A stretch of DNA of 64,000 nt from Allodiplogaster sudhausi (GCA_945643635.1 CALZFC010000146.1:1-64000), one strand, 5' to 3'; shown: positions 1 to 12,583, counted from the first letter of the stretch. Made by a program: numbers and translations. The notes: generated from the sequence alone by a model not told the origin.

Positions 1-1766
1 AGAAGAGGCAGAGAAAGTAGAGAAGGTGAAAAAAGAAAGAAAGCGAGGGACAAACAAAGATATAGCGAAAGATGTGTAGAAAGAGAAACATATGTAGAAA
101 TCGCAAAAAAAAAGAGAGAAAGAGATATGTAACCACTGCTCCGCGCTGCTCTCCTCTTCGCTGTCTTCTCCTTCATCCATCGAGCAGAGAACCCTTCTTC
201 AGCCACCCTCACCTCCTCCTTTCCCTTTTACGCTCGCATGGCTCTCCTAGTTCCCCATTCCTATAAACAGTCTCGGAGTTCTTGGCACCGTATCCCAAGT
301 CAGCCAATTCGGCGTCTTTTCTATTCCCTTGACTGATTGGGGCCTGAAAGAACAGAAAAAAAACAGGCAGAGATGCGAGATGAGTCAAGCGGAGAGAGGC
401 GAGTGGAGAAAAAAAAAGATTCGCTTACTCAAAAGACAGATTGGTAAATGCTTTTATCGACAGTAAAAAGGATAGGAAAGACTTTTGCCACGGAAAAGAT
501 AGTTAAGGAAAACCTAGAGGCAACAGTGGCACTGTCGCTTGTCGTATGCCAAGGACATCCAGCTCCTCTGCAATCTGCAGACTGCACTAGCCCTAATTCT
601 CTTGATCTTACTCTCCCTTTTCCATTTCTCAGTCTCCCGTTTTTCTTTTCTCTTTTCACTTCCCCGCCAAGCTCGTCTGTAGCCACAAGCGTTCAGCAAC
701 ATTCAACAAATGAGATCAGTTAATTGAAGTGGACGAGAGTGTAGATATTTGGAGAGCGTGGTTAGAGAAGAAGAGAGAACGGATGAAAGAGAACGCGAGA
801 AAGGAAACCGCAGAAAAATTACTGATACAACAAATAAACAACCGTGGGTGCATGTATTCATCTGTATTTGCTTATTTTTCTTACCAGATCTTAAAATAAT
901 ATTAACATGAAAAAAAAACTGTTTATCATTGAAAAAACTGTTTATCATTGTAGGCTTATACAGGTTAAAACATATACAATAAGGGCAAACAATACATGCT
1001 GCATCCTCTTGAAAGAAAGGACCACAGAGGCTGTTTGCAATTGGAAACGACATCCATTGCTAGTTTCTCTCCTTACTTAATTTGTTGGCTGAACGTACAT
1101 ACATATTTGGCCTAACGGAAGAGAACGGAAGATTGATTTTCACAGAGACATGGTAAGTGAAAAAGGATGAAAATCAAGCTACCCAGTAGCTGTCCATTCT
1201 GAGAACAACAAATTATTAAAATATGCAAATGCCAAAGAAATTCAGTGACTGTTAAATGCATTGTTGTGGACAATATTTGGAAATGAAAACAAAAACACAA
1301 GAATGTTCATCCGGATTAACGAACAGACTTTCGAATCTCTTTGTATGCATCAAACATCAAAGGTCATATCTTGTATTCCTATTGGCTTCTTTCACACGTT
1401 AACATCACTGCACTTTAAAACTCTGCATAATCGTTTCCTAGATGTTAAAGGCAATTTAAGTCAACGGGATTGGAAAACTGTAACAACAACCGCCGCATGC
1501 TTACCCTCCAGATCAGAAAAAAACTATAGCCGTTTGAGCAAAATTAGGGAACAGTTACATTTAGAAAAAAAAATTATGAAAACAATAGTTCTAAGTATTT
1601 ACAACATTATTTCCATTCGTCTTCTTGATTTGTTAATAGAAGATTCTCAATATATCTTTTTTTTAACTGGAAAGAGAGCGAATTTGGAAATTTCCCGCTA
1701 ACGAATCCGAATATCATAAGGAAATCACACGAGTGAGAGGAGGAAAGAATGCCCGTACACTGAAGA
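1..1766. other. gene-poor left flank
   Basis: No exon chain could be supported here. The first 450 bases are purine-rich on the + strand. The rest is AT-rich with short open frames that lack recognisable domains, splice-site chains or codon structure. The longest frame (1261-1701, +) reads as low-information sequence. This stretch probably includes the 3' flank of the nuclear receptor gene, which ends at 1767 on the - strand. Confidence 0.5.
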
Positions 1767-4314
1767 TTACAAGTGAAATGGAATTATGGAGATATCGCAG
1801 AAAGGATCAAATGTTGAGAAGAGCGCTGCTGATGCTGTCAAGTGAAGCAAGTTGAAGAAGTCCAGCTGCTTGTACATGTCAGTCACTATTCGAAACATCT
1901 CCTGCACAACGAATCAAGTAAGATTCTAAATCTACTGTGAAGCAGACAATCAATGTTAAGCTGACAAAAAGATTGCCCATCATCAGGACAAGATTGCCAA
2001 GGCGGATGCTGGCATCTGCTCGCCCCTGAAAGAACTCAGATATTTCAGGAATAGAAGATCGCATAAGCAGTCAATGAACCTTGTAGTAATGACTGAGAGC
2101 AGCGAGGATTGCCTCGTCGATCTCTTTGCCCAGAGTGCGCATGTTGTTCGTGTACTCGTAGTATCCTAGAATGACAGCCTTGTGCGGTAGAGAAGAATGA
2201 GAATAGAAATGCGAGACCAAGCTTCCAGGTGCAGAGAGCCTTGAGGGCAGCATGTTCCACTTGATCTAAGCCGCATTCTCTCATTGGTCGAATGATCGCC
2301 GAGAAGAAACGCTTGTTGAACTCCAGAAACAGTCTATAGTTTCAGTTATTTTCTTCTTGATAGGAAAACAAATTCTAAGAACAAACTAAATTAAAATCCA
2401 AAATATACAATTTGAAAACATAAATGGAAGGAACTTCTTCTTGTCCTCCTGAGAGATGAGATCTTCGTCCTCCCATCCAACACTGAAGTCTCCTTCTCCG
2501 CATGTGCTGTAGGATCCATCCGTGAACACGAGAATGTGCTCCTGTTCCAAAAGAGATAGTAACATATAAGACAAGCACTTCATGTCTTGAAGGAACCAGC
2601 TCTCGGAAAGTATTACTGACATCATCGTTAATTACAGTAGCGGAGATGTATCCCATGTCAGTGATGCTAAACCCGAGAGCCACTGTTCTCATTAGCAACA
2701 GCTGAAATGATTAGCAACAGCTGAAATGATTAGCTACAGCTGAAGTGATTAGCAACAGCTGAAATGATTAGCAACAGCTGAAATGACTAGCAATACCTGA
2801 AATGATTGATCAGCTAATCCTGCTTCGTCATAAAAAGACAGAGGAAGAATGACCTTTTCTTGCGGAGAGAGTAAGTGGAGACCGGGCATTGCCCTGCAGT
2901 ACTCGTACGCCAGGACGTGGTCGAACTTGACATTCTCCACTTGTGCCCGAAGGGTGTGAGGCACAAGTCCAGCACGCATGTACGGCTGATTTGAGATAGA
3001 GAAGGAGAGAGAGAGAGAAAGAGAAGAGAGAGAAAAGGAATGAGAAGAGAAAGGGAAACAGAAGAGAAAGAGAAAAAGTAAAAGAAAGAGAACGAGAAAG
3101 AGAAAAGAAGAGAGAGGGAGAGAGAGGGAGAGAGAGAGAAAGTGTGCTGAGAAGATACCACGGTTCCAGGAGAGTGAGTGAGTGCGATGAGTGGATTGAC
3201 AGTGAACATCATGCGCCGTCTGTCCATTGCCTTCCTCTCCTGAAGATTCTCTTAATCCTCCAGATAACTAGTACATTCTTCCTTGTTCCGAAAAGGGAAG
3301 CTGGAACCTCTTGAATGAAGTGCTGAAGCAATTCCGATGCACCCTTTCCCAGCATTCCTGGGAGCGCGAATGGCCGGTCAAAGGTCTGCAAGCATCTACC
3401 TTCCCTTCTCTTTGGTAATCGACAGCGAAACAAGTCGACCAAGGAAGTAAAAATGGAAAGCTGACCGGGTTGAGTGCAGTGGCGAAGGATGTGGAAGCAG
3501 ATGCAGAGATGTCGTCATCAGTGAAGGAGGAATCAACGGAAGACGAGTGAGCAGGGGGTACTTCGCTGTCTTCTCGCTCTTCTCTCTCTGTCTGCTCTTC
3601 TCTCTCTCCTCCCTCCTCTCTCTCCTCACCTCTCTCTTCTTTCAGTGTCTCTCCGTATCTCTCTTCATCCTCTGATACCGATTCTCTTAACTCTTTCTTC
3701 ACTCCACACATGGTATCTCGTCCATTCCTCTCCTTTTCCTTCTTATTCGATCTCCTTTTCTGGACACCTGCACAGGAAAAAGGAATTAGTGATAATAAGT
3801 TGATTTAGAAGAATAAATTAAAGAATAAAAAAGGTAAGTTAGAGGAAGGTTGCTAACATTGTCTCCTCATTCCTGCTTTGATGCATTTGTCATAGCGGCA
3901 AGCTCGGCAAATCATTCGCAGCTCTTAATAATAAATATTGTTTTCGTTTGAACACAGACCAACAGAAAGATGTTTATGCTCTGCTAAAGACACTCGAAAT
4001 AGGGAAAATATACAGTCGAAGGAGCACAGATATAGTACATAAAAAGAGAGTGTTTGAAGGAAGTCAAAAATAAGACCATAGTAAATGGGGCAGTTGTTGT
4101 CTTTTTTGCAGGTGAAGGTGATGTTCAGTGCCACTGTTCTTCTGAGGAAAGCAGCGCAAGCGAGACAGGAAACCGTGCCGAAATGAGGAGAGGCGGCCTG
4201 CGGGGAAGAGCAGACCAGGCAGATGTCCATCCGGGAAGACAACGCCCCCAGCATCGCCACGCTCTCTGCAACGATCTGCCTCTTCCTCTCCCTCTTTCGA
4301 CTACCGCCATCCAT
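1767..4314 (-). CDS. nematode-type nuclear hormone receptor
   Basis: Ligand-regulated transcription factor of the nuclear receptor superfamily, acting in the nucleus. Twelve exons join in phase: 4314-4077, 3923-3858, 3767-3466, 3385-3275, 3239-3159, 2985-2797, 2701-2636, 2541-2435, 2333-2218, 2165-2080, 2025-1966 and 1901-1767, for 518 residues. The DNA-binding domain starts near residue 33 (CLVC, CLACAAFLRR, CKKDNNC) and finishes in exon 2 (CRACRYDKCIKAG), so both zinc fingers are present. A charged Glu/Arg-rich hinge follows. The ligand-binding domain includes the segment ending VIRPM-like (FSAIIRPMRECGLDQVEHAA), then LKALCTWKL and RLGNLVLMMGNLF, and ends FDPFCDIS. The P-box is of the kind found in expanded nematode supplementary receptors. 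The start codon is the in-frame ATG 32 codons before the first cysteine; other ATGs are possible. The intron at 2702-2796 is unusual (see findings). Confidence 0.9.
2702..2796 (-). repeat. five tandem 19-bp units forming an entire intron
   Basis: Read on the - strand, the intron between receptor exons 6 and 7 is 95 bases, exactly five copies of a 19-base unit (TCATTTCAGCTGTTGCTAA with small changes). The same unit spans the exon junction itself. In the first copy CTG after the AG has become GTA, supplying the donor; the last copy supplies the TTTCAG acceptor. Confidence 0.85.
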
Positions 4315-4879
4315 TTCATTGTCAGTAAAGATGTGAAAACAGTATTCGAGGTTAATTGCAGAATAACAATGAGAGGGAACCATAACTATAGCGATTTTTA
4401 AAAACTTTATCACTATCTAAATTTAATAAAATACACGGGGAGAGATTATAGAGACTGCAAGAAAGAAAGCATAAGCAGATATGAAGGATTGCAGAGAATG
4501 GAACATTCTGCATCACAGGATGTCTCCTTGCACTCTGCACAATCAATAGTTGCGAGTGCATCTCTCTTTCTCTCCTTCTCTCTCTCGGTCCCGTGCTCTC
4601 TCGCTCTCTATGTATGTCTACCTCTTTCGTGTCGTACTTCATCACGCTCTTTGTTTATCTTTTTTTTTCTCTCGTTCTCACAATTTTCTGTGTACAAGTT
4701 GTGACCATTAAACATACCCTTTTGAGCCCTCAACCTGTAGTACAATATTGTTTTGGCTCGCAGAACGAAAGCTTGAACCGATTGCGCTAACGTTGGGCGA
4801 CGGTTTGGATGTCCATGACATCATAGGACGTTCATGAGAGCGGAAAGGACCTGAAAGAGTTAGTTTGTGTGTGTGAGAG

Positions 4880-4943
4880 AGAAAAGGGGAGACAGAGAGA
4901 GAGAGAGAGAGAGAGAAAGAAAGAAAGATAGAAGGAAAGCAGT

Positions 4944-4975
<32 letters not shown>

Positions 4976-5002
4976 CGAGAGAGGGAGAGACAAAGTTAGA
5001 AA
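4880..5002. repeat. (GA)n microsatellite
   Basis: Interrupted GA dinucleotide array, purine strand on +, with GAAA and GGGA interruptions. Confidence 0.9.
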
Positions 5003-5248
5003 GAGAGGCAGAAGGAAGGTATGTGTATGCAGGGAAAATGTCTCGTAGCTCTCACGCAATGTACTGATAAAGTAATCACTAATCAAGAAGACTTGAAAGT
5101 AACAGATGGGACTGCGTGAAAAATGATGAGAAGAGAAAGATTACAAGCACAAAGAATGAAGAAGAGATCAAGTTGAATGGGAATATGCGATCTAGCTGAG
5201 ACACAACAAGAACTAAGAATCTCAGAGGTAGTGGGATATAAAAGTGAG

Positions 5249-5252
<4 letters not shown>

Positions 5253-5298
<46 letters not shown>

Positions 5299-5299
5299 C

Positions 5300-5331
<32 letters not shown>
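5253..5331. repeat. (GA)n microsatellite
   Basis: GA array of about 80 bases with periodic CAGA interruptions. Confidence 0.9.
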
Positions 5332-5536
5332 CGATAATTCGTTCACGTTGTTTGTTCGCCTTCTGCCGCAATATGAATGACCTACATATGTATGCCAGCC
5401 ACAACGTAGTCTATCGTTTCTACAATCGTTCATTGTCGGTGCGTGAAAGAAAAAACTCTTCTTCTATTCAGAAAGTACTTTGGATGCTGCGATCTCTTTC
5501 TTGATACTCGAAGATCGGAATAGAAAGAGTAAGAAA

Positions 5537-5672
5537 CAAAGAGAGTGTGAGAGAGTGAGGAAGAGAAACAGAGAAAAAAAGATAGCCAGAGAGGAGAGAT
5601 AGAGACACAGACAGATGAGAGATAGGGAGTGAGAGAGAGAGAGCGATAAAGAGAGAGAGAGAGGCAGTTAAA
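5537..5672. repeat. GA-rich simple repeat
   Basis: Degenerate GA/GAGT array, purine strand on +. Confidence 0.8.
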
Positions 5673-6087
5673 TGCCCGGTCGAAGAAGCGAGGCATCTGG
5701 CTGTAGATGCTAGGCTAAAGCGCCAGATGATAGCCTGAGCTCTGTTTGAAATATGAGTAGCATTCGCTGTACTTGTGTGGGAGATCACGAGAGAGCGTTA
5801 TGGGGTGAGAGAGGCGAGGGAAGCAGAGAAACACACTCAACGACTTCTCTTTACCCTTGCATGGGAACTCCCGCAGAAGGCACCTTCAACTTATGTATCT
5901 CAGCATTCAACAATGTTATATGACTATTAGTTGAGTGGTTCACTCCACACAATATCACTATCAAAACACGTGCTTATTCATATAAAAATAAAACCAGGTA
6001 GGTAAGTACAGTAGATGTGGAAATCGTGAACACTGAGACAAAGGAGCACAGATGCGACTAGCACTTTCTCCAGCGATGTAAGAGGGA

Positions 6088-6196
6088 AGTTGAGAGAGAG
6101 AAAGAGGGAGAGAGGGAGAGAAGGAGAGAAGGAGAGAGAGAGAGAGGGAGAGAGAGCGAGAGAGCGGGAGAGAAGGAGAAAGGGAGAAAGGTAGAG

Positions 6197-6237
<41 letters not shown>

Positions 6238-6359
6238 GCGAGAGAGCGGGAGAGAAGGAGAAAGGGAGAAAGGTAGAGGAGGAGAGAGAGAGAGAGAGGG
6301 AGAGAGAGCGAGAGAGCGGGAGAGAAGGAGAAAGGGAGAAAGGTAGAGGAGGAGAGAGA
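6088..6359. repeat. purine minisatellite with GA core
   Basis: At least three copies of a compound unit containing GCGAGAGAGCGGGAGAGAAG, GAAAGGGAGAAAGG and TAGAGGAGGAGA, separated by (GA)n of varying length. Each copy has the same internal order, so the larger unit was duplicated as a block rather than by dinucleotide slippage alone. Confidence 0.85.
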
Positions 6360-7315
6360 GTTGTTGCGGGTGGTGATCTACGTCGTGTCCTTGCATATTC
6401 TCTTCTCTCTCTCAACCCGTCTTGTCTCTCATTCTTGTATTTCTTCTCACTGGCTTCTTGTACATCAAACATCAGCTGGGGGATTGAAAACCACCCACTC
6501 GCACTCTCTTTTCGGCCATCTTTCATTCTCTCGCTCTCTTTTCCATCCCATCTTCATCTCTCACCCTCTCGCTCTCTTTTTCATCTCCATCTCGCACCCT
6601 CTCGCTCTCTTTTCCATCTCCATCTCCATCTCTCTCTTGCACTCCCCATTGAGTATGAAATAACTGATAGAGATATGACTGGAGAGAGACAGGAGAGAAA
6701 GCGAGATGGAGAGAGAGAAAGGAGGAATGAAAACCCATTCGTGTTAATAGTTTGTGGTATGGCAGACAGATTCACACGGAGTGTGAGGGGGGAGCAAGGG
6801 GGGGGGGGCTAAATAGCTCGGCCTCAGTCTCATCATCAGACTTCATTCGTCAAGTGCTCTCCCTTCTCACATCAGTTATTCCCTGCAATCTTCGTCAATA
6901 ACAACATAAACTACCATGATTACATCTAATATTAAATAAGATTGTTCTGTTTCATTTCTTTAAATAATAAATGCATTAACGTCGCAAGTTGTACCCGAGG
7001 AGATTTGGTGATGAGGGAAGTCTCTGCCAAGGTCTAAGAAATCAGTCCATCTCCAGGGCACCGGCCAAAGGCTTAAAAAAGTATGGCAATTTTTAAAAGC
7101 AAAATCTCATAGGCAATTACCACTTATCTTTATTTCGCATTCTTTCTTGCATTTCGGCCGTTCGTTATTTCCCGCAACGTGAAGAATTATCATTATGTTT
7201 ATTAACGTCTCTTCTTCAAAATCAGGGATTCGAAAAAAAGACGGGAAGAACAAAAGCAAATATTTGTGAGGGAGGAGGAACGTCGAACAGAGGGACACGA
7301 GAGAGCGAGAGAGAA

Positions 7316-7349
<34 letters not shown>

Positions 7350-7823
7350 CGGCGACGGAGAAGAGAGAAGGCGAATGGTGAGAGAGATGGAGAGAACGAG
7401 AGTGACTATTGTTAAGAAGAGAACAGTTTGCGTCTACTTCTCACTTCTCCTTTTCACACACGAAAGTTGAAAATCCTAGGCTTTCTTTCCTATTCCTCTT
7501 TTTTTCACTCGTTCCTCCTCTCTATTATGGAAGTGTTTCGCCCATCGACTGTCCCTTGCAGTCATTCTTAGAAGGTAGTCAATTGACTGTTATGGTATTT
7601 TGTTAACGAAAAAATAATAGAGACTTTAAACACAACAAATAGGATAAGGAAGAATAAGTGGAGCTAGGGGAATCGTAGGAGGGGAGCCATGCGAGTGATG
7701 GAAGTGGAAGGAGGAAGCGGAGAGTTCTCGAGAAGGGTTGAGACACTCCCGGCAGACACCATATCGCTGACGCCTCAGTCTTCCGCGTCACTAGACTCAT
7801 GTCGCTGCCATCCTACGGACAGA

Positions 7824-7824
<1 letters not shown>

Positions 7825-7870
<46 letters not shown>

Positions 7871-7915
7871 AAAGAGATAGAGAAAGAGAGAGAGAGAAAG
7901 AGAAAGAGATATGGA
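7825..7915. repeat. (GA)n microsatellite
   Basis: GA/GAAA array of about 90 bases. It lies just downstream of the decarboxylase-like remnant. Confidence 0.85.
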
Positions 7916-8014
7916 GAGGTAAAACCTGGTTTGATTCGGGAGTGCGCGAAGTGATAGTGACAGCGGGTGATCCAAGTGCTCCTACATCCATAAGAGACCT
8001 CACCTTCTTGTCCT

Positions 8015-9860
8015 TCGAAGGGTTGTGCTCGTTGAGAAGGTCGGTATCATCTGAACATTTACATTTGTTCGGGAAGTCTTCTTGGTAACTGCGTGATCAC
8101 GTACCTTTTCGAAGATCCTGTCAGAGTCTTCAATGTCTTCTTTGGTTGTCCGCTTGTAGTTCACAGCAACTCGGATAATATCTGATTTCTTCACCTGGAA
8201 GGGCAATCCTGAGGCTTGGGAAGTGATAAAAGCAGCAGCTAACAGCTGAGTGGGCGACATGATCTGCAGTGACTGGTTCAGGAAGGCAGAGACTCTTCGT
8301 GTAGGAGCTCAACTGCTTCTCGGACTTGCTCGTCTCCTGCAGAAACGAGAGCCATGGGAGAGACAAAACATTCCTGCTTACTTAACATACATCACACATC
8401 AACTCCATGCATGGGTAGAAAGAGATTAAGAAGACTGACATGGTAGCGAATGCAGAAGAGACTGTAGTTTGTCTTGCCGAACTGCTTATTGGGTGGGTGA
8501 CGATGAGGGACTCGAAGTGCCTCGTCAGTGCAGAGATGAACAAAAGACCATCTTGAAAGTGTAGAGTGCCTTCGATGACAATGAAAAGAAGATAAGTTGA
8601 CGTAGGCTCGCATCCGCGCCGTACATTCGAAGCAGCAACCACACCTCAAGCAGAACTACATACACTCTAGTTGCTGGGATAAAACTAATTATAGAGTGCC
8701 TCTCGTCAACTACGGTACCTTCAGTCCCTTGAAACGACGACGACAGGTCGATGCCCAGTCACGGGGAGAGGGGGACGGAGAGAGTGTCTCTATTACCGTA
8801 AGCCACCAGCCTCGAGCAGATCTCGCGATCTCGCCCCGTAGGCTCAGATCATGCTGAGATAGCACTTCTCGTCGAGAGACGATCGGCTTCCAGCTCATTT
8901 TTGGACATCTCCTGAGGAATGAAGATTCCGGAGGAAGCATCCTCAGACTAGGGCGAACCATCTCGATCTACTTGTTACGAGCAGCGAGAAGTGCACAGAA
9001 GATGGCGACTGGTGCAGAATCCTGCAGGCGAGAATGAAACTTCTAAGTCTTGACCCTCCCCCTTTGAGCTGCTCCGCCCACTCGGCCAACCATGATTGCT
9101 CCTCCCCCTCGCTGTGGTCGAGGTAATCTTCGTTGTAGAGGAAGACCGGGGGTCAGATTGAAGGTGCGGCCCAACCCAGTTCATCATCTTCATGTCCAGC
9201 TTGGTCACAACTGGACTCGCATTCTGAAGGGAAAGTGAAGACTGGAGAGTAAGAGGAGAGGACAGAGAAAGAGAGAAACGCAGGCGAAGCCAACAACTCA
9301 AATTGCGGAAACGAGAGTGTCAGCCAACACATCTAGATAGACGTTGACGAAGAAGGCGTGGAAACGAGGGTGATTCCAGTGAACAAGCTGCAAGGGAACA
9401 GAGAGAGAGAGAGAGAGAGATAGAGAGAGAGAGAGAACGAGAGAGAGAGAGAAGAATGGGATGAAAGAAGGCGCTCACCCCCAGCATCACCAAATCTCTC
9501 ATATCCTGGATGATCTGCGCGAACTCTTCAGGAGTCGATGGGGCAGTGGATGGAAGGCCCTTGAAGTTTGCACTCTCAAACCACAATCATTCAATTGTCT
9601 TCTTCTGCTACCGTACTCTTCGCGGATTGCGTACGCAGTCCATGGAATGCTTGACAACTTCATTCATCTACGAAGCGAACCTTCTTCCGTCACAGGCAAT
9701 TCGAGTTTCTGGAACTAAAGAATTATGTTCAATGAAAATGGACAATTGCAGTAAAGGAGAAATAAGATTCGAAATGTTAGGAATAACCTCGTCGAGAGTT
9801 CGTGTGGGCGACAGAGCCATGGAAGTGGCAGGCTCGGAAGAGACAAGGGAGGCAGGCGTC
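8015..9860 (-). pseudogene. aromatic L-amino-acid decarboxylase-like, degenerate
   Basis: Resembles group II PLP-dependent decarboxylases, which make amine transmitters such as dopamine, serotonin and tyramine. Recognisable pieces occur in the correct order on the - strand. Near 9566-9479 is LPSTAPSTPEEFAQIIQDM. From 9387 is LVHWNHPRFHAFF then LADTLVSAI. From 9223 is ASPVVTKLDMKMMNWVG. At 9021-8972 is SAPVAIFCALLAARNK. Ending at 8797 is EICSRLVAY. Near 8760-8707 is DWASTCRRRFKGLK, then WLLLRMYGADASL, and near 8210-8105 IIRVAVNYKRTTKEDIEDS. Two defects stand out. A TGA follows LVSAI inside the conserved AIGCIGF block. About 180-190 residues normally between the LVAY and RRF.SLK blocks, including the NPHKW lysine that binds PLP, are absent. 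A pseudogene or an assembly deletion is the best reading; exon joins are approximate. Confidence 0.65.
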
Positions 9861-9989
9861 ATTAGCAACTCGCTCGCTGATGGCTACAAAGACAAGGGAG
9901 TTGAACGCCATCGATATCTCTTGAGCCTCCGATCGCGGAGCAGACTGCCGCAGGGGTCTTCCGCCCCGTGAAGGGGGAGATGCAGAGGA

Positions 9990-10262
9990 TCGCACTTTCC
10001 GAGCGGCGCGGAGTTTCTTGAGCAGAACGAGACAGCCACAAATGGCGATCTTCTCTTTTACAACTGAATGAAAGTTAGAAATAAGTAAAGAAGGTAAGAA
10101 ATTAAGTGATTCCTGTACTCATCGGATCAGCACTACTCAAATTAGAGCAGTAGAATTCTTAACAGAGACCTGACATTTTTGCACCATTTACAGAAGACAC
10201 AGACGAATACGGAAACCACGGCGAGAACCAGGACGAGGTCAACCGAAATTACGGTAGAAATC
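9990..10262 (-). other. possible exons of an unidentified membrane protein
   Basis: Near 10260-10187 the - strand encodes a hydrophobic stretch (VDLVLVLAVVSVFVCVFCKW) followed by a possible donor. The next 100 bases on the same strand encode a basic segment (VLLKKLRAARKVRSS). No start codon or family could be assigned. It may belong to the 5' part of the decarboxylase-like locus or to a separate gene. Confidence 0.2.
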
Positions 10263-10310
10263 AATGGTCAGCCATCGAGACACTTGAAGTGAGAAGACAT
10301 GAAGACGATC

Positions 10311-10314
<4 letters not shown>

Positions 10315-10354
<40 letters not shown>

Positions 10355-10378
10355 TGGAGAGAGAGAGATAAAGAGAGG
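10315..10378. repeat. (GA)n microsatellite
   Basis: GA array of about 60 bases, purine strand on +. Confidence 0.85.
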
Positions 10379-11492
10379 AAGAAAGAATGAGGGCTCATCT
10401 GCCTTTGTGATGTAGTAGATTGTTGACTGTTCCTCCTATTATTTCCACCTTTAAATTGTTCCTTCTTAATTATAACCTTAATTCTTTATTTCTTGAATCT
10501 TATAATCATCATTGTCTTTTCATGTTCTCGTTTGATTTCTGAGATTCATTTCGATTCGTATGTATATATGTATATATGTATGTATGTATGCAGTTATGTA
10601 ACTCGAGACCGCCGGTATCGTGGTTCTTGCGGACGATTGCAATGGTTCTCGTGGAGTAAATTTCACAGTCAGTTTCATAATGCCTTTAGAAAATGCGTAA
10701 CCCTTGAACTTTAGGCATTCCAGAAATTTTCCAAAACTTCTCTCCTCAGAAAACTGTCCCAGAGGGGTTACTAGGTGCGAGGAACACGAACATAACATTC
10801 ATTTTTAATTTACACTTCACTCTGGGAGGTTATGACAACTTTCAGAAATATTCGCGTCCCCACCTACTAGGCACCCCTGCAACACTTTTCTGGCACAGAT
10901 GCGTAAATAACAAGGATGTTCTTCTTCAGTTGCGATGAAGTTCCTTGATCGGTTGTTCTACAATTGCAAATAAAATGTGAAGTGTTACTTCATCTATTCT
11001 TCTTCAATTGCACGAAAAGTTGGAAGTTCTTTGATATGTTGTTTTTTATTTACACGTAAAAGTTGAAGGTGAAAGAAAATTTGCAGAATAATGAATTCGC
11101 CCTTTGCAGTCAATCCATATGGGCGTTTGGTTGATCTGCAAAGGGCAACATGAGAAAGGGCGTCTTTGCTCTCCATCCCCTCACTCTCTCTCTCTCCATT
11201 TCTCTTTCTCCTCTCTTTCCCTCTGCTCACTCGCAATCTCTCTTCACCAGCTTTATCAGAGAGTAACGATGACGCCAGCACAGCGAGTATAGTTGTTATC
11301 AGAAGTGGGGAGGGCGAAGGGTGGAAGCCATGGAGAGTGTGTAAAGAATGTGAGAGAGGGAGAGAGAGGGAGGGAGAGGGAGAGGGGAGAGAGAGAGAGA
11401 TGGAATGAGAGAGGGTGACTTAGAGGGAGAGCGATGTGTGTGAATCTCTTCTTTCTTGGCTGTATCTGCCAGCACCTGTGCCTTGTCTTCTC
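10379..11492. other. gene-free stretch
   Basis: No supported exon. Contains a TATG/TATA-rich patch near 10560-10600 and a short purine array near 11350-11405, then the upstream flank of the PPxY membrane protein gene. Confidence 0.4.
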
Positions 11493-12583
11493 ATGGCGAC
11501 AAGCATATCATCGTCGACTGAGATCCCTTCTACGAAGCCTCCGTTCCCGTCTGGAGATGCTTCTGAGTCCCTCTACGATGCCTTCGTGTTCGTGCTCGCC
11601 CCAACCATTCTCACCCTCGCCCTTGTCATGTGTTGTGCCAGAGTCGTCTTTGTTTACTACTCTTACAAGAGGTTCCTCTCATTCTTACTACGAATTCGAC
11701 TTTTTAATTTTGTATTTTTTAGTACAGATGGATAATAAATGGCATTACACGAAAAAAAGAATAAGTAGGAGACAATTTTTTTAAAGAATTCTATCGTTAT
11801 CACACTGTCCGCATAGCTATTTCTGCAGGTCTCTAGAAACTGATAAAAAAAAAATTTCCAAAAAAATGGGGAAAATTGAATTGTAGTGATTGCAGAGAAA
11901 GGCAGATGATACAACGAACACTAAGAAGGAGGAGGTCCACGTTCTCTGCCTACGTCGTAGAGTATGATCATGACGGACTTCACGCTTCAACTCATGTACC
12001 AGGTGGGAATGAATTGGTGAACACAGCATAGACTGTAGGGAATGTACAAAAAGAGAGAATCAGTTAGTCACGAATGGGAAAGAGTTCACAGCGCTGGGAT
12101 CGGTGCAGTCCAATGGAGTCCAATACTCTAGAGTTATTAAGGAAGAAGAGTGATTAGTTTTGAGCTGATCTTCTGCCGCCCCCTCCGAGTTACGAAGACG
12201 TCAACAAAGACATCAGCACGGCTCGCCTCCCGCCGCCTGCTTATTCCTCCATGTATCCTTTTATCTTTTCCACTCCTTTGTTATCGTGGTGTTAGTCCAG
12301 AACGTGCAATCATCACAGTTGCTGATGTCCATGTACCCCTTTTAGTTGATTCCTACAAGGAATTCAAACATATAACTTGATATGGAAGTCACTCTTGACC
12401 GTTTCAATCCGCCTTTGCAGTCGACTCGCCCGTTCCAACAGCGTGCCTGCAGCTCTCCCCGTCTATTCACTCTCCGCTTCTTCACAACCACCCGAACAAC
12501 TCCCCGTCCCCTCCACTTCTTCTTCTTCTTCTCGGCCTTCCAGGCATACCATCGTTATTGATGTCAACCAATTGCCACCCTAG
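11493..12583 (+). CDS. single-pass membrane protein with PPxY motifs
   Basis: Four exons join in phase: 11493-11671, 11896-12002, 12165-12252 and 12421-12583, for 178 residues. The N-terminus is Ser/Thr/Pro-rich without a clear signal peptide. One hydrophobic segment (VFVLAPTILTLALVMCC, about residues 31-55) is followed by a strongly basic stretch (TLRRRRS), which predicts an outside N-terminus and a cytoplasmic tail. The tail has LLPPPPSYEDV and RLPPPAYSSI, two PPxY/PPAY motifs of the type bound by WW domains of NEDD4-family ubiquitin ligases. It ends in a Ser/Pro-rich region and VIDVNQLPP. An adaptor-like role in membrane-protein ubiquitination or trafficking is an inference from the motifs. 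I do not recognise the orthologue. Confidence 0.7.

Larger units (their letters stand above)
4315..8014. other. repeat-rich intergenic region
   Basis: No gene could be supported. The stretch alternates GA-rich simple repeats with AT-rich DNA and a CT-rich segment near 6510-6650. Long serine/leucine or arginine/glutamate open frames here are translations of the repeats. Confidence 0.5.

Noticed and set aside
1261..1701. 146-codon + strand frame
   Set aside because: No domain, no splice neighbours, AT-rich composition typical of intergenic DNA.
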